A model generated the notes under the pieces. It was not told the origin of the DNA and ran no database searches. It saw only the letters and a list, made by a program, of their open reading frames with translations. Below, in pieces: positions 17,529 through 25,138 of a stretch of 64,000 nucleotides of DNA (its first letter is position 1; every line of letters begins with the position of its first letter). The stretch comes from Micromonospora endolithica (GTDB taxonomy: Bacteria; Actinomycetota; Actinomycetes; Mycobacteriales; Micromonosporaceae), in contig NZ_RBAK01000005.1 of the NCBI RefSeq assembly GCF_003626595.1, positions 186,001 through 250,000 of the forward strand. The letters run 5' to 3'. A program made the translations under genes and the position numbers.

Positions 17529-18455
17529 TCAACGAGGGAAACGGTCCCTCGAGATCGCCGCTGCGACAGCCGCCTTGCGCGGCAGCGCGACAGCGGCGTC
17601 GGCATACAGCAAAGCCACGATCATCTCGGCTGGCCTACAGGTTGTCCCCACCGTGAAGATCGTCTTATGCGGTCGTACTGACAATCCGTCGATTCCCTGG
17701 CTTACCAGAAAAGCACGGAACGGATCGAGCAGTCGCCGACTGCCTACCAGCCTGAACTGCGGGAATGTCGCCGAACTTGGGGCGGGGCGTCGATAGATCC
17801 CCAGCGAGCCATCCCCGTCGACCACGCCGCGCCAGAAGTCACGCGATCCGGTCAGATGCTCGTCCACACGACCCTCGTATCGTCCGAGCGAGATGACCCG
17901 GTCTGCCAGCTTCTCCGAGCGGACGGAGAACTGACAGGAGCCGTGGGTGCGGCTCGGCGCCGAGATGCTGCTGCTGGATCCGAGGAACTGACGGAGGGAG
18001 ACGAGATGCTCACGGTCGCGCGCGGCCAGTCCGACAGAGATCTGAGGCAGATGACCAGCACGGTAGGTGACGCATCCGTCCGCGAAGAGGAACCCAAGCC
18101 AGTAGCAGGCATCCGGCGTCAAGGAGTCGAACGCATCGTGCCGAAGGGTGTGGACCACCTTCCGAAGTACGACGCCACGGCGGATCAGAAGGCCACGCAT
18201 ACCCGGTTCTGTCAGACCGAACATCTTCGCGACCGCACTCACGGTCAGTCCCTCGGCGTACCGTTGGACGGCTTCCGCACGTTCCGGCTCAGCCAGTTTT
18301 GCGACGGTGCCCGGGGACGCCCCGTCGGCGGAGAAGGCCACGGATGGCCTGTCTGCTGACGCCGTAGGACTCCGCGATCCGGGTAAGGCTCTCCCCGGTT
18401 GCCGCCCTCCGAACGGCCTCATCAATCTCTGCCAGCGACAGACGAGGTTTAGCAC
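17529..18455 (-). CDS. HTH-LAGLIDADG homing endonuclease beside dnaB
   Basis: A two-motif (monomeric) LAGLIDADG endonuclease. The first motif is YWLGFLFADG, the second FWRGVVDGDGSL; both catalytic aspartates are present. Before the catalytic core is an HTH (LTVSAVAKMFGLTEPGMRGLL). GTG 18455 opens this frame, but the natural N-terminus appears to be a second HTH encoded in another frame from ATG 18462. A +1 shift at the A4 run 18297-18300 would fuse the two into a 310-residue enzyme. There are no intein splicing motifs. A 7-bp hairpin (17533-17539/17545-17551) at the 3' end may terminate. Codon use is less GC-biased than neighbours, suggesting transfer. Confidence 0.75.
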   Translation of the reverse strand: MLNLVCRWQRLMRPFGGRQPGRALPGSRSPTASADRPSVAFSADGASPGTVAKLAEPERAEAVQRYAEGLTVSAVAKMFGLTEPGMRGLLIRRGVVLRKVVHTLRHDAFDSLTPDACYWLGFLFADGCVTYRAGHLPQISVGLAARDREHLVSLRQFLGSSSSISAPSRTHGSCQFSVRSEKLADRVISLGRYEGRVDEHLTGSRDFWRGVVDGDGSLGIYRRPAPSSATFPQFRLVGSRRLLDPFRAFLVSQGIDGLSVRPHKTIFTVGTTCRPAEMIVALLYADAAVALPRKAAVAAAISRDRFPR

Positions 18456-18462
18456 CCCTCAT
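18289..18462 (-). CDS. Small HTH peptide, ATGA-coupled to dnaB (endonuclease N-terminus)
   Basis: A 57-codon frame starting at ATG 18462, which overlaps the dnaB TGA as ATGA. It encodes MRGAKPRLSLAEIDEAVRR, then the helix-turn-helix core SLTRIAESYGVSRQAIRGLL, then RRRGVPGHRRKTG and a stop. It closely resembles the HTH just downstream in the endonuclease frame (LTVSAVAKMFGLTEPGMRGLL), so this is a tandem HTH pair split by frame. It may be the N-terminus of the endonuclease (via +1 slippage or before a frameshift mutation) or a separate small DNA-binding protein. 18 of its 57 codons end in A or T. Confidence 0.6.
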   Translation of the reverse strand: MRGAKPRLSLAEIDEAVRRAATGESLTRIAESYGVSRQAIRGLLRRRGVPGHRRKTG

Positions 18463-19865
18463 ACGATCGCCATGTCGACGAAGCGGGACAGGTGTAGCTG
18501 GGCGGCCACTGTCACAGTGTCGGTCGGTCCATTCCGATGCTTAGCAATTATAAAATCCGCCTCCCCCGCCCGGGGAGACTCCTTGTCGTAGTAGTCGTCC
18601 CGGTGCAGAAGTATGACAACGTCGGCATCCTGCTCAATTGATCCACTTTCGCGCAGATCGGACAACTGGGGACGCTTGTCGGTGCGCTGCTCCGGGCCAC
18701 GGTTCAGCTGGCTGACCGCGATGACCGGGCACTCGACCTCCTTGGCCAGCAGCTTCAGGCCACGGGACAGGTCCGCGACCTCCTGCTGCCTGCTCTCGGT
18801 GCGCTTCGGTGAGGTCATCAGCTGGAGATAGTCGACGACGATCAGCTTCAGGTCGTGCCGCTGCTTCAGCCGCCGCGCCTTGGCCCGGATCTCCATCAGG
18901 TTCATGCTCGGCGTGTCGTCCACGAACAGTGGCGCCTCGCTGATCTCACCCATGCACCGGGCCAGCTTGGTCCAGTCGTCGTCGGAGAGCTGGCCGCTGC
19001 GCAGCACGTGCAGCGGCACCCGGGCCTCGGCGGAGAGCAGTCGCATGACGATCTCCACCTTGCTCATTTCGAGCGAGAAGATCGCCGCCGCCTGGTTGGC
19101 GCGAATAGCGGCATTTCGGGCAAAGTCCATACTTGCGGTCGATTTGCCGAGGCCCGGCCGGCCGGCCACGATAATTAACTGCCCGGCGTGCAGGCCGTTG
19201 AGCAGGCGGTCCAGGTCGGTGAAGCCGGTCGGCACCCCGGTCATCATGCCGCCCTGGGCACCGACCGCCTCGATCTCGTCGAGGGTGGGCTGGAGCATGT
19301 CGGCGAGGACGGCGAAGTCCTCGCTGACCCGGCGTTCGGTGACGTCGTAGACGGCCTGTTGGGCGAGGTCGACGACGTCGTCCACGTCCCGGCTGCCGCC
19401 GCTGTTGGTGCCGTAGCCGAGCTGCACGATCTTCGTGCCGGCCTCGACCAGGCGGCGCAGCACCGCTCGCTCGCTGACGATCCGCGCGTAGTAGGCCGCG
19501 TTGGCGGCGGTGGGCACGCTCGCGATCAGGGTGTGCAGGTAGGGCGCACCGCCCACCCGGACCAGATCACCGGAATCGGCGAGCGCGGCGGCGACGGTGA
19601 TCGAGTCGGCCGGCTCACCACGCCCGTAGATCTCCAGAATGATGTCGAAGATGGTGGCGTGCACCGGCCGGTAGAAGTCGTTGGTCTTGAGGATCTCCAC
19701 GACGTCGGCGATGGCGTCCTTGGACAGCAGCATGCCGCCGAGCACGCACTGTTCGGCGGCGACGTCCTGTGGTGGGGTCTTGTCGAACTGGCCGTCGCGC
19801 GGCGGCGGCGCGGACTGCTGCCCGCCGGAGCGCGGCTCCGCGCGCATGTCGTCGGTGACCGACAC
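18459..19865 (-). CDS. dnaB: Replicative DNA helicase DnaB
   Basis: A 468-residue RecA-fold hexameric helicase that unwinds DNA at the fork. GTG 19865 is chosen because GGAGGGGGG lies just upstream. The N-terminal DnaG-interacting domain spans residues ~35-140; Walker A is GRPGLGKS with Lys near 241; Walker B is LIVVDYLQLM; then RQQEVADLSRGLKLLAKE and DLRESGSIEQDADVV. The C-terminus SRFVDMAIV is complete, so no intein is present. Oddities: codons from E406 to the end are A/T-ending 22 times in 63, against 6 in the preceding 63, and a second such island, including a TTA codon, covers Walker A. A homing endonuclease follows directly. Confidence 0.95.
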   Translation of the reverse strand: MSVTDDMRAEPRSGGQQSAPPPRDGQFDKTPPQDVAAEQCVLGGMLLSKDAIADVVEILKTNDFYRPVHATIFDIILEIYGRGEPADSITVAAALADSGDLVRVGGAPYLHTLIASVPTAANAAYYARIVSERAVLRRLVEAGTKIVQLGYGTNSGGSRDVDDVVDLAQQAVYDVTERRVSEDFAVLADMLQPTLDEIEAVGAQGGMMTGVPTGFTDLDRLLNGLHAGQLIIVAGRPGLGKSTASMDFARNAAIRANQAAAIFSLEMSKVEIVMRLLSAEARVPLHVLRSGQLSDDDWTKLARCMGEISEAPLFVDDTPSMNLMEIRAKARRLKQRHDLKLIVVDYLQLMTSPKRTESRQQEVADLSRGLKLLAKEVECPVIAVSQLNRGPEQRTDKRPQLSDLRESGSIEQDADVVILLHRDDYYDKESPRAGEADFIIAKHRNGPTDTVTVAAQLHLSRFVDMAIV

Positions 19866-20011
19866 GGGTCCCCCCTCCACGCCGTCGGATGCTCGCCCCA
19901 AGCTCTACCGCCGGGGTGCGACAACTACGACCTGCCGGTCGATCGGGGGTAATCGCCCGGTCGGTCGGTGGCCAACCATACGGACTCCGAGGTCAGCGCC
20001 TCAACAGCGGC

Positions 20012-20163
20012 GGTGGACAAGCCTCGGGACAACCTGTGGACACGGTGGGCGTACGTGTGCGCAGTGTGTGCACAGGCTGTGGACAACCGTTGGGGAATTC
20101 TGGCCGATCTGTGGCCTGAGCTGGGGAAACGTTGTCCACAGTCTGTGGGGGAGAATATTTTGG
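20012..20163. other. DnaA-box cluster with AT-rich patch upstream of dnaB
   Basis: The ~395-nt gap between divergent dnaB and the membrane protein gene holds four DnaA-box-like 9-mers. Two are perfect: TGTGGACAA at 20078-20086 and TTGTCCACA at 20132-20140. Two have 8 of 9: GGTGGACAA at 20012-20020 and TGTGGACAC at 20035-20043. An AT-rich patch (GAATATTTT, 20153-20161) follows. Likely a DnaA-responsive promoter region or DnaA titration site rather than oriC. I see no other feature in this gap. Confidence 0.65.
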
Positions 20164-20259
20164 TCAGACTCCGACCTCATTCGTCCCGTACTATCTCCCC
20201 CAACGGCTACACCTGCACAGCGGATTGCGCTTTCGGTTGAGAAGGGTCACGCTCCGGCC

Positions 20260-21909
20260 GTGAGACACCGGGACTGGGATCGCGGAGAGGATGGTCCGCG
20301 CGAGCGACGCACGGTCGCTCCCTGGGACGAGCCCGCCGATCCGCCTCCGGTCGATCGTTACGCGGCCGGCACCGGTGTCTACCGCACCCCGAGCCGCCGT
20401 CGGGCCATCGAACGCGGCCAGCAGGAGCCGGTCGAGGCGTACCTTCCCCGGTGGGCTCTGGAGTCCGGCGTACGCAGCGCGGACGGCGGCGGCCGGCACG
20501 CCGCCCCGGACGACGAGAACGACCGTGCGGACGACTACGAGCCGGAGCGGCCGTGGTCGGGTGGATGGCGCGGCACGGAGACCACCAGCACCTGGCGACG
20601 GGGTGGCGAGCCCGCGCGGCGGGAGCTGCCGGCGATCGGCGCGGCGCCGGCTCCGCTGCCCGAGCCGCAGTCGGACCACACCCGGGAATGGACCTTCGAC
20701 CGCCCGCAGGACCAGGGTTACGTGGGCAGCCGGCGGGCTGACGACGGCCCGGTCTCCGGTGTCGCGGGCCCGCAGAGCCGTCCCCGACGGTCGCCGTCCC
20801 GCCAGCCCCAGGTGGTCTGGTCGGGGCTGGACGACGCGGACGAGGTGACCGGTGCGGTCGCGGAGGTGGAGCGTCCCACCCGGCGCAGCCGTCGGGTGGC
20901 GGAGGCGCCACCCGCGGTCGATCCCTGGGAACGGGGGGCTCGGCGATCGGCGGAGCCGGCGCCCACGCCCGAGGTGGATCCGTGGGACGCCTCCGGTGTG
21001 TACGCGTGGCGGCCGGCCGGGGAGCCGGACCGCTGGGACGGTTCGGTGGCGGGCTCCCGTTGGAACCGGCCGGACGACACCGGGCAGTGGGACCGCCCCG
21101 ACGACACCGGACGGTGGGACCGGCCGGACGACACCGGGCAGTGGGACCGCCCCGACGACACCGGGCAGTGGTACCAGCCGGACGGCACCGGTCCGTGGGA
21201 GCGGGTCGACGACATCCGGCAGCGGGACGGGCACAGCGGCGACGTCGGATGGGACCGGGCGGCTTCGCCCCGCTCCGGTGGTGGATCGGGTCGGGGCTGG
21301 CCGGAGCGGGACGAGGGGTTCTGGCCGGGAACCCGGTTGGCGGGGGACGACCCGCGGTGGGTGGATCCGCCCTCGTCGGCGCCACGTTCGCCGGTGGTCG
21401 GCTACACCGCGCCCCGTCCGCGCGCCGCACCGCGCCGCCGACCGGAGCCGGTGGGCGGCGGCGCACGCGGCGTCGCCGCGGCGGGGGTACGGCGGCGGAT
21501 CGATCCGGTGGGGGCGGGCGCCTGGTCGCGCCGTCTCGAGGACGACCTGCTCGACCCGGATCCGGGGGGTCCGTGGCGGCCGTTGCTCTACACGGCCGCC
21601 TGTTACCTGTTGCCGGCGATGGTCGTCTTCCTCTGGTTGCTGACGTTGGACGGTCAGGCGCCGGCTGGTTGCGTGACGGACATCAGCGGTGGCGGGTGCG
21701 ACTCACCACGGTCGCGGGCGCTGGGATCGTTGGCGGAGGCCCTGCCGCGGCTCGGGCTGGCGCTGGCGAGCAGCCTGGTGGTCGCGTTGCTGCTGCGCCG
21801 GGTCGGTACGACGTGGCGGTCGGTCACGGTGGCCGCGGCGGCGGCGGTGGTGGGCGGTGGGCTGTCCACGGTGATGATCAGCGCGGTGACGGGTCAGCCG
21901 ATCGGCTGA
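20260..21909 (+). CDS. Repeat-bearing membrane protein of unknown function
   Basis: A 549-residue protein starting at GTG 20260 (VRHRDWDRGEDG); the frame is open upstream but has no better start. About 430 residues are a hydrophilic, Trp/Arg/Asp-rich, probably disordered cytoplasmic region. Within it five tandem 9-residue repeats of the type WDRPDDTGQ span 21061-21195. The C-terminus has three hydrophobic segments (LLYTAACYLLPAMVVFLWLL, LGLALASSLVVALLL, TVAAAAAVVGGGLSTVMI). I do not recognise a family. It is divergent from dnaB and converges on rplI. Confidence 0.7.
   Translation: MRHRDWDRGEDGPRERRTVAPWDEPADPPPVDRYAAGTGVYRTPSRRRAIERGQQEPVEAYLPRWALESGVRSADGGGRHAAPDDENDRADDYEPERPWSGGWRGTETTSTWRRGGEPARRELPAIGAAPAPLPEPQSDHTREWTFDRPQDQGYVGSRRADDGPVSGVAGPQSRPRRSPSRQPQVVWSGLDDADEVTGAVAEVERPTRRSRRVAEAPPAVDPWERGARRSAEPAPTPEVDPWDASGVYAWRPAGEPDRWDGSVAGSRWNRPDDTGQWDRPDDTGRWDRPDDTGQWDRPDDTGQWYQPDGTGPWERVDDIRQRDGHSGDVGWDRAASPRSGGGSGRGWPERDEGFWPGTRLAGDDPRWVDPPSSAPRSPVVGYTAPRPRAAPRRRPEPVGGGARGVAAAGVRRRIDPVGAGAWSRRLEDDLLDPDPGGPWRPLLYTAACYLLPAMVVFLWLLTLDGQAPAGCVTDISGGGCDSPRSRALGSLAEALPRLGLALASSLVVALLLRRVGTTWRSVTVAAAAAVVGGGLSTVMISAVTGQPIG
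21061..21195 (+). repeat. Five tandem 27-bp in-frame repeats
   Basis: Units at 21061, 21088, 21115, 21142 and 21169, each 27 nt and in frame. They encode nine-residue units of the form W-x-x-P-D-D/G-T-G-x. Units 3 and 4 are nearly identical at the DNA level to units 1 and 2, indicating recent duplication. Confidence 0.9.
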
Positions 21910-21994
21910 CCGCACCGACCGGCGCGGGCGGGCGGGGGCATCGGCGACCTGGCCGGACCGCGACGGGTCGACGCTCGGGCGGGCGGAACAGCGA

Positions 21995-22027
21995 ACAGGG
22001 CCCGCACCGGCGTGGTGCGAGCCCTGT
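21995..22027. terminator. 14-bp hairpin between convergent genes
   Basis: Bases 21995-22008 pair with 22014-22027 with a single mismatch and a GGCGT loop. It lies between the convergent membrane protein gene and rplI and likely terminates both. Confidence 0.7.
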
Positions 22028-22045
22028 CGATGGTGCTGGTGGGTG

Positions 22046-22492
22046 TCAGCCCTGGACGACGTTGAGGTCGAACGTGGCGGCCACCTCGGGGTGCAGCTTG
22101 ATCTTCACCTGGTAGGTGCCGGTCGACTTGATGTGACCGGGCATCTCCAGCCGGCGGCGGTCGAGCGCGGGGCCGCCGGCCGCCTTCACGGCGTCGACGA
22201 CCTCGGCCGGGGTGACCGAGCCGAAGAGCCGACCGCCGTCGCCGGCGCGGACCCTCAGGTTGACCTTGAGGCCCTCGATCTGCGCCTTGACCTCGTTGGC
22301 GTGCCCGAGGTCACGGATCTCCCGGGCCGAACGGGCCCGCTTGATCGAGGTGACCTGCTTCTCCGCGCCCTTGGTCCACGTGATGGCGAAGCCCTGCGGG
22401 AGCAGGTAGTTACGGCCGTAGCCGTTCTTCACCTCGACGATGTCGCCGGGGGTCCCGAGGCCGGACACCTCCTGAGTCAGGATGATCTTCAT
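22046..22492 (-). CDS. rplI: 50S ribosomal protein L9
   Basis: A 148-residue protein with the L9 N-terminal motif [36 protein letters not shown], a long connecting helix ([25 protein letters not shown]) and the C-terminal domain ([16 protein letters not shown]). L9 binds 23S rRNA near the L1 stalk base. An excellent GGAGG site precedes the ATG. It is the last gene of the rpsF-ssb-rpsR-rplI operon, 14 nt after rpsR. Confidence 0.97.
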   Translation of the reverse strand: MKIILTQEVSGLGTPGDIVEVKNGYGRNYLLPQGFAITWTKGAEKQVTSIKRARSAREIRDLGHANEVKAQIEGLKVNLRVRAGDGGRLFGSVTPAEVVDAVKAAGGPALDRRRLEMPGHIKSTGTYQVKIKLHPEVAATFDLNVVQG

Positions 22493-22506
22493 TTCGGTGC
22501 CTCCTC

Positions 22507-22746
22507 TCAGCGGGCCGTGGCGGTGTACGGCAGGAGCGCCATCTCACGGGCGTTCTTGACCGCACGGGCGATCTGCCGCTGCTGCTGCGAGGTCACGCCG
22601 GTCACCCGCCGAGCGCGGATCTTGCCGCGGTCGGAGATGAACTTGCGCAGCAGCGCGGTGTCCTTGTAATCGATATAGGTGATCCCGTCCTTGTCGAGCG
22701 GGTTCACCTTCTTCTTCGGCTTGCGAAGTGCCGCAGCCTTGGCCAT
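22507..22746 (-). CDS. rpsR: 30S ribosomal protein S18
   Basis: A 79-residue protein. ATG 22746 ([17 protein letters not shown]) is chosen because AGGAG lies upstream; the frame is open further but without family similarity. The S18 core [53 protein letters not shown] is intact. S18 pairs with S6 on the 30S platform. There are no Cys zinc ligands, so this is the zinc-independent form. It starts 41 nt after ssb. Confidence 0.96.
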   Translation of the reverse strand: MAKAAALRKPKKKVNPLDKDGITYIDYKDTALLRKFISDRGKIRARRVTGVTSQQQRQIARAVKNAREMALLPYTATAR

Positions 22747-22787
22747 TGACCTTGCTCCTGGTTTGCGATCGCGGGCGCTCGGCGCCA

Positions 22788-23303
22788 TTAGAACGGGGGC
22801 TCCTCGTCGAAGTTGCCGCCCGAACCACCGCGCGAGGGAGCCGGCGCAGCCGAAGCCCAGGGGTCGTCGAAGTTGCCTCCGCCGCCACCCTGGCCACCGC
22901 CACCACCGGAGCCGAAGCCTCCGCCGCCGCCACCGGAGCGCGACATCTTCTGCACCTTCGCCGTGGCGTAGCGCAGCGACGGGCCGATCTCGTCGACCTC
23001 GAGCTCGATGACGGTGCGCTTCTCACCCTCGCGCGTCTCGTACGACCGCTGACGCAGCCGACCCGAGACGATCACGCGGGCGCCCCGCTGGAGCGACTCG
23101 GCGACGTGCTCCGCCGCCTGCCGCCACACGGTGCAGGCCAGGAAGAGCGGCTCGCCGTCCTTCCATTCGTTGGTGGTCTTGTCCATGAACCGGGGCGTCG
23201 AAGCGACCCGGAACTTGGCGACCGCCGCACCGGACGGGGTGAACCGCAACTCGGGGTCATCGGTCAGATTGCCGATGACCGTGATGGTGGTGTCTCCTGC
23301 CAT
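22788..23303 (-). CDS. ssb: Single-stranded DNA-binding protein
   Basis: A 171-residue protein. ATG 23303 ([19 protein letters not shown]) is preceded by GAGGAG at 6-nt spacing, so it is preferred over two upstream Mets. The OB fold spans residues 1-115 ([53 protein letters not shown]). A Gly-rich linker follows, then the acidic tip FDEEPPF that recruits replication and repair proteins. Its place between rpsF and rpsR is the conserved arrangement. Confidence 0.97.
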   Translation of the reverse strand: MAGDTTITVIGNLTDDPELRFTPSGAAVAKFRVASTPRFMDKTTNEWKDGEPLFLACTVWRQAAEHVAESLQRGARVIVSGRLRQRSYETREGEKRTVIELEVDEIGPSLRYATAKVQKMSRSGGGGGGFGSGGGGGQGGGGGNFDDPWASAAPAPSRGGSGGNFDEEPPF

Positions 23304-23419
23304 GACCATCTCCTCGCGCACTCATCGTTGCGCCGTACAGACTCTCAGAGCCGTGTGACAGTGCCGATGAGGCTGATCCGGGCGAACCGGGGTTTGGATG
23401 CTCAGCGCATCTTGGACGC

Positions 23420-23710
23420 TTAGCGCATCTCCGGCCGGATGACCTTGGTGCGCAGCACGGACTCGTTGAGTCGCAGCTGACGATCCAGCTCGGCCACCGC
23501 CGCAGGCGTCGCCTGCAGGTCGATGACGGCGTAGATGCCCTCGGTCTTCTTGTTGATCTCGTACGCGAGGCGCCTGCGGCCCCACACGTCGGTCTTCTCC
23601 ACCGAGCCACCCGCGGTCCGGATCACGTTCAGGTACGTGTCGAGCGACGGGGCGACGGTGCGCTCCTCGAGGCTGGAGTCGAGGATCACCATGACTTCGT
23701 AATGACGCAA
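23420..23710 (-). CDS. rpsF: 30S ribosomal protein S6
   Basis: A 96-residue protein, first gene of the operon. The family N-terminus (M)[20 protein letters not shown] fixes the start at a TTG codon (23710), with AGGAGG 10 nt upstream. Other S6 motifs: [33 protein letters not shown] and the C-terminal [13 protein letters not shown]. The ribosome-binding site is buried in an RNA stem, and S6 with S18 probably represses the operon there. ssb begins 116 nt downstream. Confidence 0.96.
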   Translation of the reverse strand: MRHYEVMVILDSSLEERTVAPSLDTYLNVIRTAGGSVEKTDVWGRRRLAYEINKKTEGIYAVIDLQATPAAVAELDRQLRLNESVLRTKVIRPEMR

Positions 23711-23720
23711 GACGTGCTCA

Positions 23721-23763
23721 CCTCCTGTGGGCTATGCGGCCACGGTCCTTCCGTGGCAGGAGG
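23721..23763 (-). promoter_or_regulatory. S6:S18-type autoregulatory leader sequestering the rpsF SD
   Basis: In the rpsF transcript, CCUCCUG (from 23763-23757) can pair with CAGGAGG (23727-23721), which is the Shine-Dalgarno. Inside lies a 6-bp hairpin CCACGG-AAGGA-CCGUGG and an asymmetric loop CCGCAUAGCCCA. The layout (SD-sequestering stem, inner hairpin, CCG in the bulge) resembles the known S6:S18 leader, through which S6-S18 represses its own operon. Confidence 0.6.
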
Positions 23764-24346
23764 TCGTGCGTCGTGGCCCGCGCCGGTGCCCGGGGGAACC
23801 CGGCCGGACGCGGACAACCGGACCAGGATACCCGGTCCGGACGATCATGCCCGCGCAGGTGGGAGTCCCCCTCCGGGTACGCGGCGACGGGGGCCCACCT
23901 CGACGTCGCTGTCGAAGCGGGCCCCCGTCACCACGAGGCCGCGGGGCGTCCCGTCCGCATTCCTTGGGTGGGACCTGGGGAGGAACGACCACACCGATGA
24001 GGTTGGACAACGGACGCCCCGCGGAGCTTTATCATGTTGTGATTTGGACACTATCCCGACTCTTGGCGCCTTGTCGGAGAAACCGGAAAATTGCCGACAA
24101 AAGTTTTCGTCGTCGCGCTCGCCCGGGAGTGTCGCGAACCCGCCGCACCGGGCCGCGCGGCGGGCGTCGCCTCCGGACCGGATCGGCGGCCCTGCCGGCG
24201 GCCGGGGCGAACCCGGTGCCGTTCCCGGTGCGACCGACCGTCGATCCCACCTTCTCAACGAACACCGCGGCGCTCCGGTGACGGATCCGGCGACCCGTGC
24301 CCCGCCGTCGATCCGTTCGTCAGGGACGGGACGTAGGCTCGCCTGC
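23764..24346. other. Structured intergenic region between rpsF and nfo
   Basis: About 580 nt between divergent genes. It holds an 11-bp stem (23886-23896/23919-23929) with an inner TCGAC/GTCGA hairpin, and a 13-bp inverted repeat (23939-23951/24012-24024). AT-richer stretches around 24025-24060 and 24085-24110 probably contain the promoters. Frames here show no recognisable protein. Confidence 0.45.
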
Positions 24347-25138
24347 ATGCGCATCGGAGCACACGTCGATTCGACCGACCCGCTGGCGGAGGCGAGCGCC
24401 AGAGCGGCCGAGGCCGTGCAGTTCTTCCTCTCCGACCCGCAGGGCTGGAAGGCCCCGAAGCCGCGCGCGGACGCGGACCGGCTGCGGGCCGCCGAGGTGG
24501 ACCTCTACGTGCACGCGCCCTACGTCATCAACGTCGCCACCCTGAACAACCGGATCCGGATCCCGAGCCGCAAGCTGTTGCTGGCGCACGCCCAGGCGGC
24601 CGCCGCGATCGGCGCCAAGGGGCTCATCGTGCACGGCGGCCACGTGAGCGCCGGCGACGATCCCGCGGTCGGCTTCGACAACTGGCGCAAGACCTTCGCG
24701 TACGCGGCCGACTCGGGTGGCTTCGGGGTGCCCGTCCTGATCGAGAACACCGCCGGCGGTGACAACGCCTGCGCCCGGCGGCTCGACGCCCTCGCCCGGC
24801 TGTGGGACGCGCTGGGCGACCACGAGGTGGGCTTCTGCCTCGACACGTGCCATGCGCACGCCGGCGGGGAGGATCTGCTGGGCCTGGTCGACCGGGTCAA
24901 GGCGATCACCGGGCGGATCGACCTCGTGCATGCCAACAACTCCAAGGGCGCGTTCAACTCGGGTCAGGACCGGCACGACAACCTGGGCGGGGGCACCATC
25001 GACCCCGACCTGGTGGTGGCGGTGATCCGGGGCGCCGACGCGCCGGTCGTCGTGGAGACGCCGGGTGGCGTCGACGGTCAGGGCGCGGACATCGCCTTCC
25101 TCCGCGAGCGGCTCGGCACGGAGATCCGCACGGCATGA
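24347..25138 (+). CDS. nfo: Deoxyribonuclease IV (endonuclease IV, AP endonuclease)
   Basis: A 263-residue TIM-barrel, Zn-dependent AP endonuclease that cuts 5' of abasic sites in base excision repair. ATG 24347 starts [13 protein letters not shown]. Metal-ligand motifs are present: [53 protein letters not shown] and [24 protein letters not shown]. Length is usual for the family. The stop overlaps the next ATG (ATGA), so the downstream membrane protein is co-translated. Confidence 0.93.
   Translation: MRIGAHVDSTDPLAEASARAAEAVQFFLSDPQGWKAPKPRADADRLRAAEVDLYVHAPYVINVATLNNRIRIPSRKLLLAHAQAAAAIGAKGLIVHGGHVSAGDDPAVGFDNWRKTFAYAADSGGFGVPVLIENTAGGDNACARRLDALARLWDALGDHEVGFCLDTCHAHAGGEDLLGLVDRVKAITGRIDLVHANNSKGAFNSGQDRHDNLGGGTIDPDLVVAVIRGADAPVVVETPGGVDGQGADIAFLRERLGTEIRTA

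Noticed and set aside
18459..19865. Intein within dnaB
   Set aside because: DnaB is contiguous and of normal length, with no splicing motifs at ESG/SIE or the P-loop. The nearby LAGLIDADG gene lies after the stop codon and lacks intein N- and C-terminal motifs.
20012..20163. oriC between dnaB and the membrane protein gene
   Set aside because: DnaA boxes are few, and the gene order parB-parA-rsmG-jag-yidC places oriC beyond the right edge next to dnaA.
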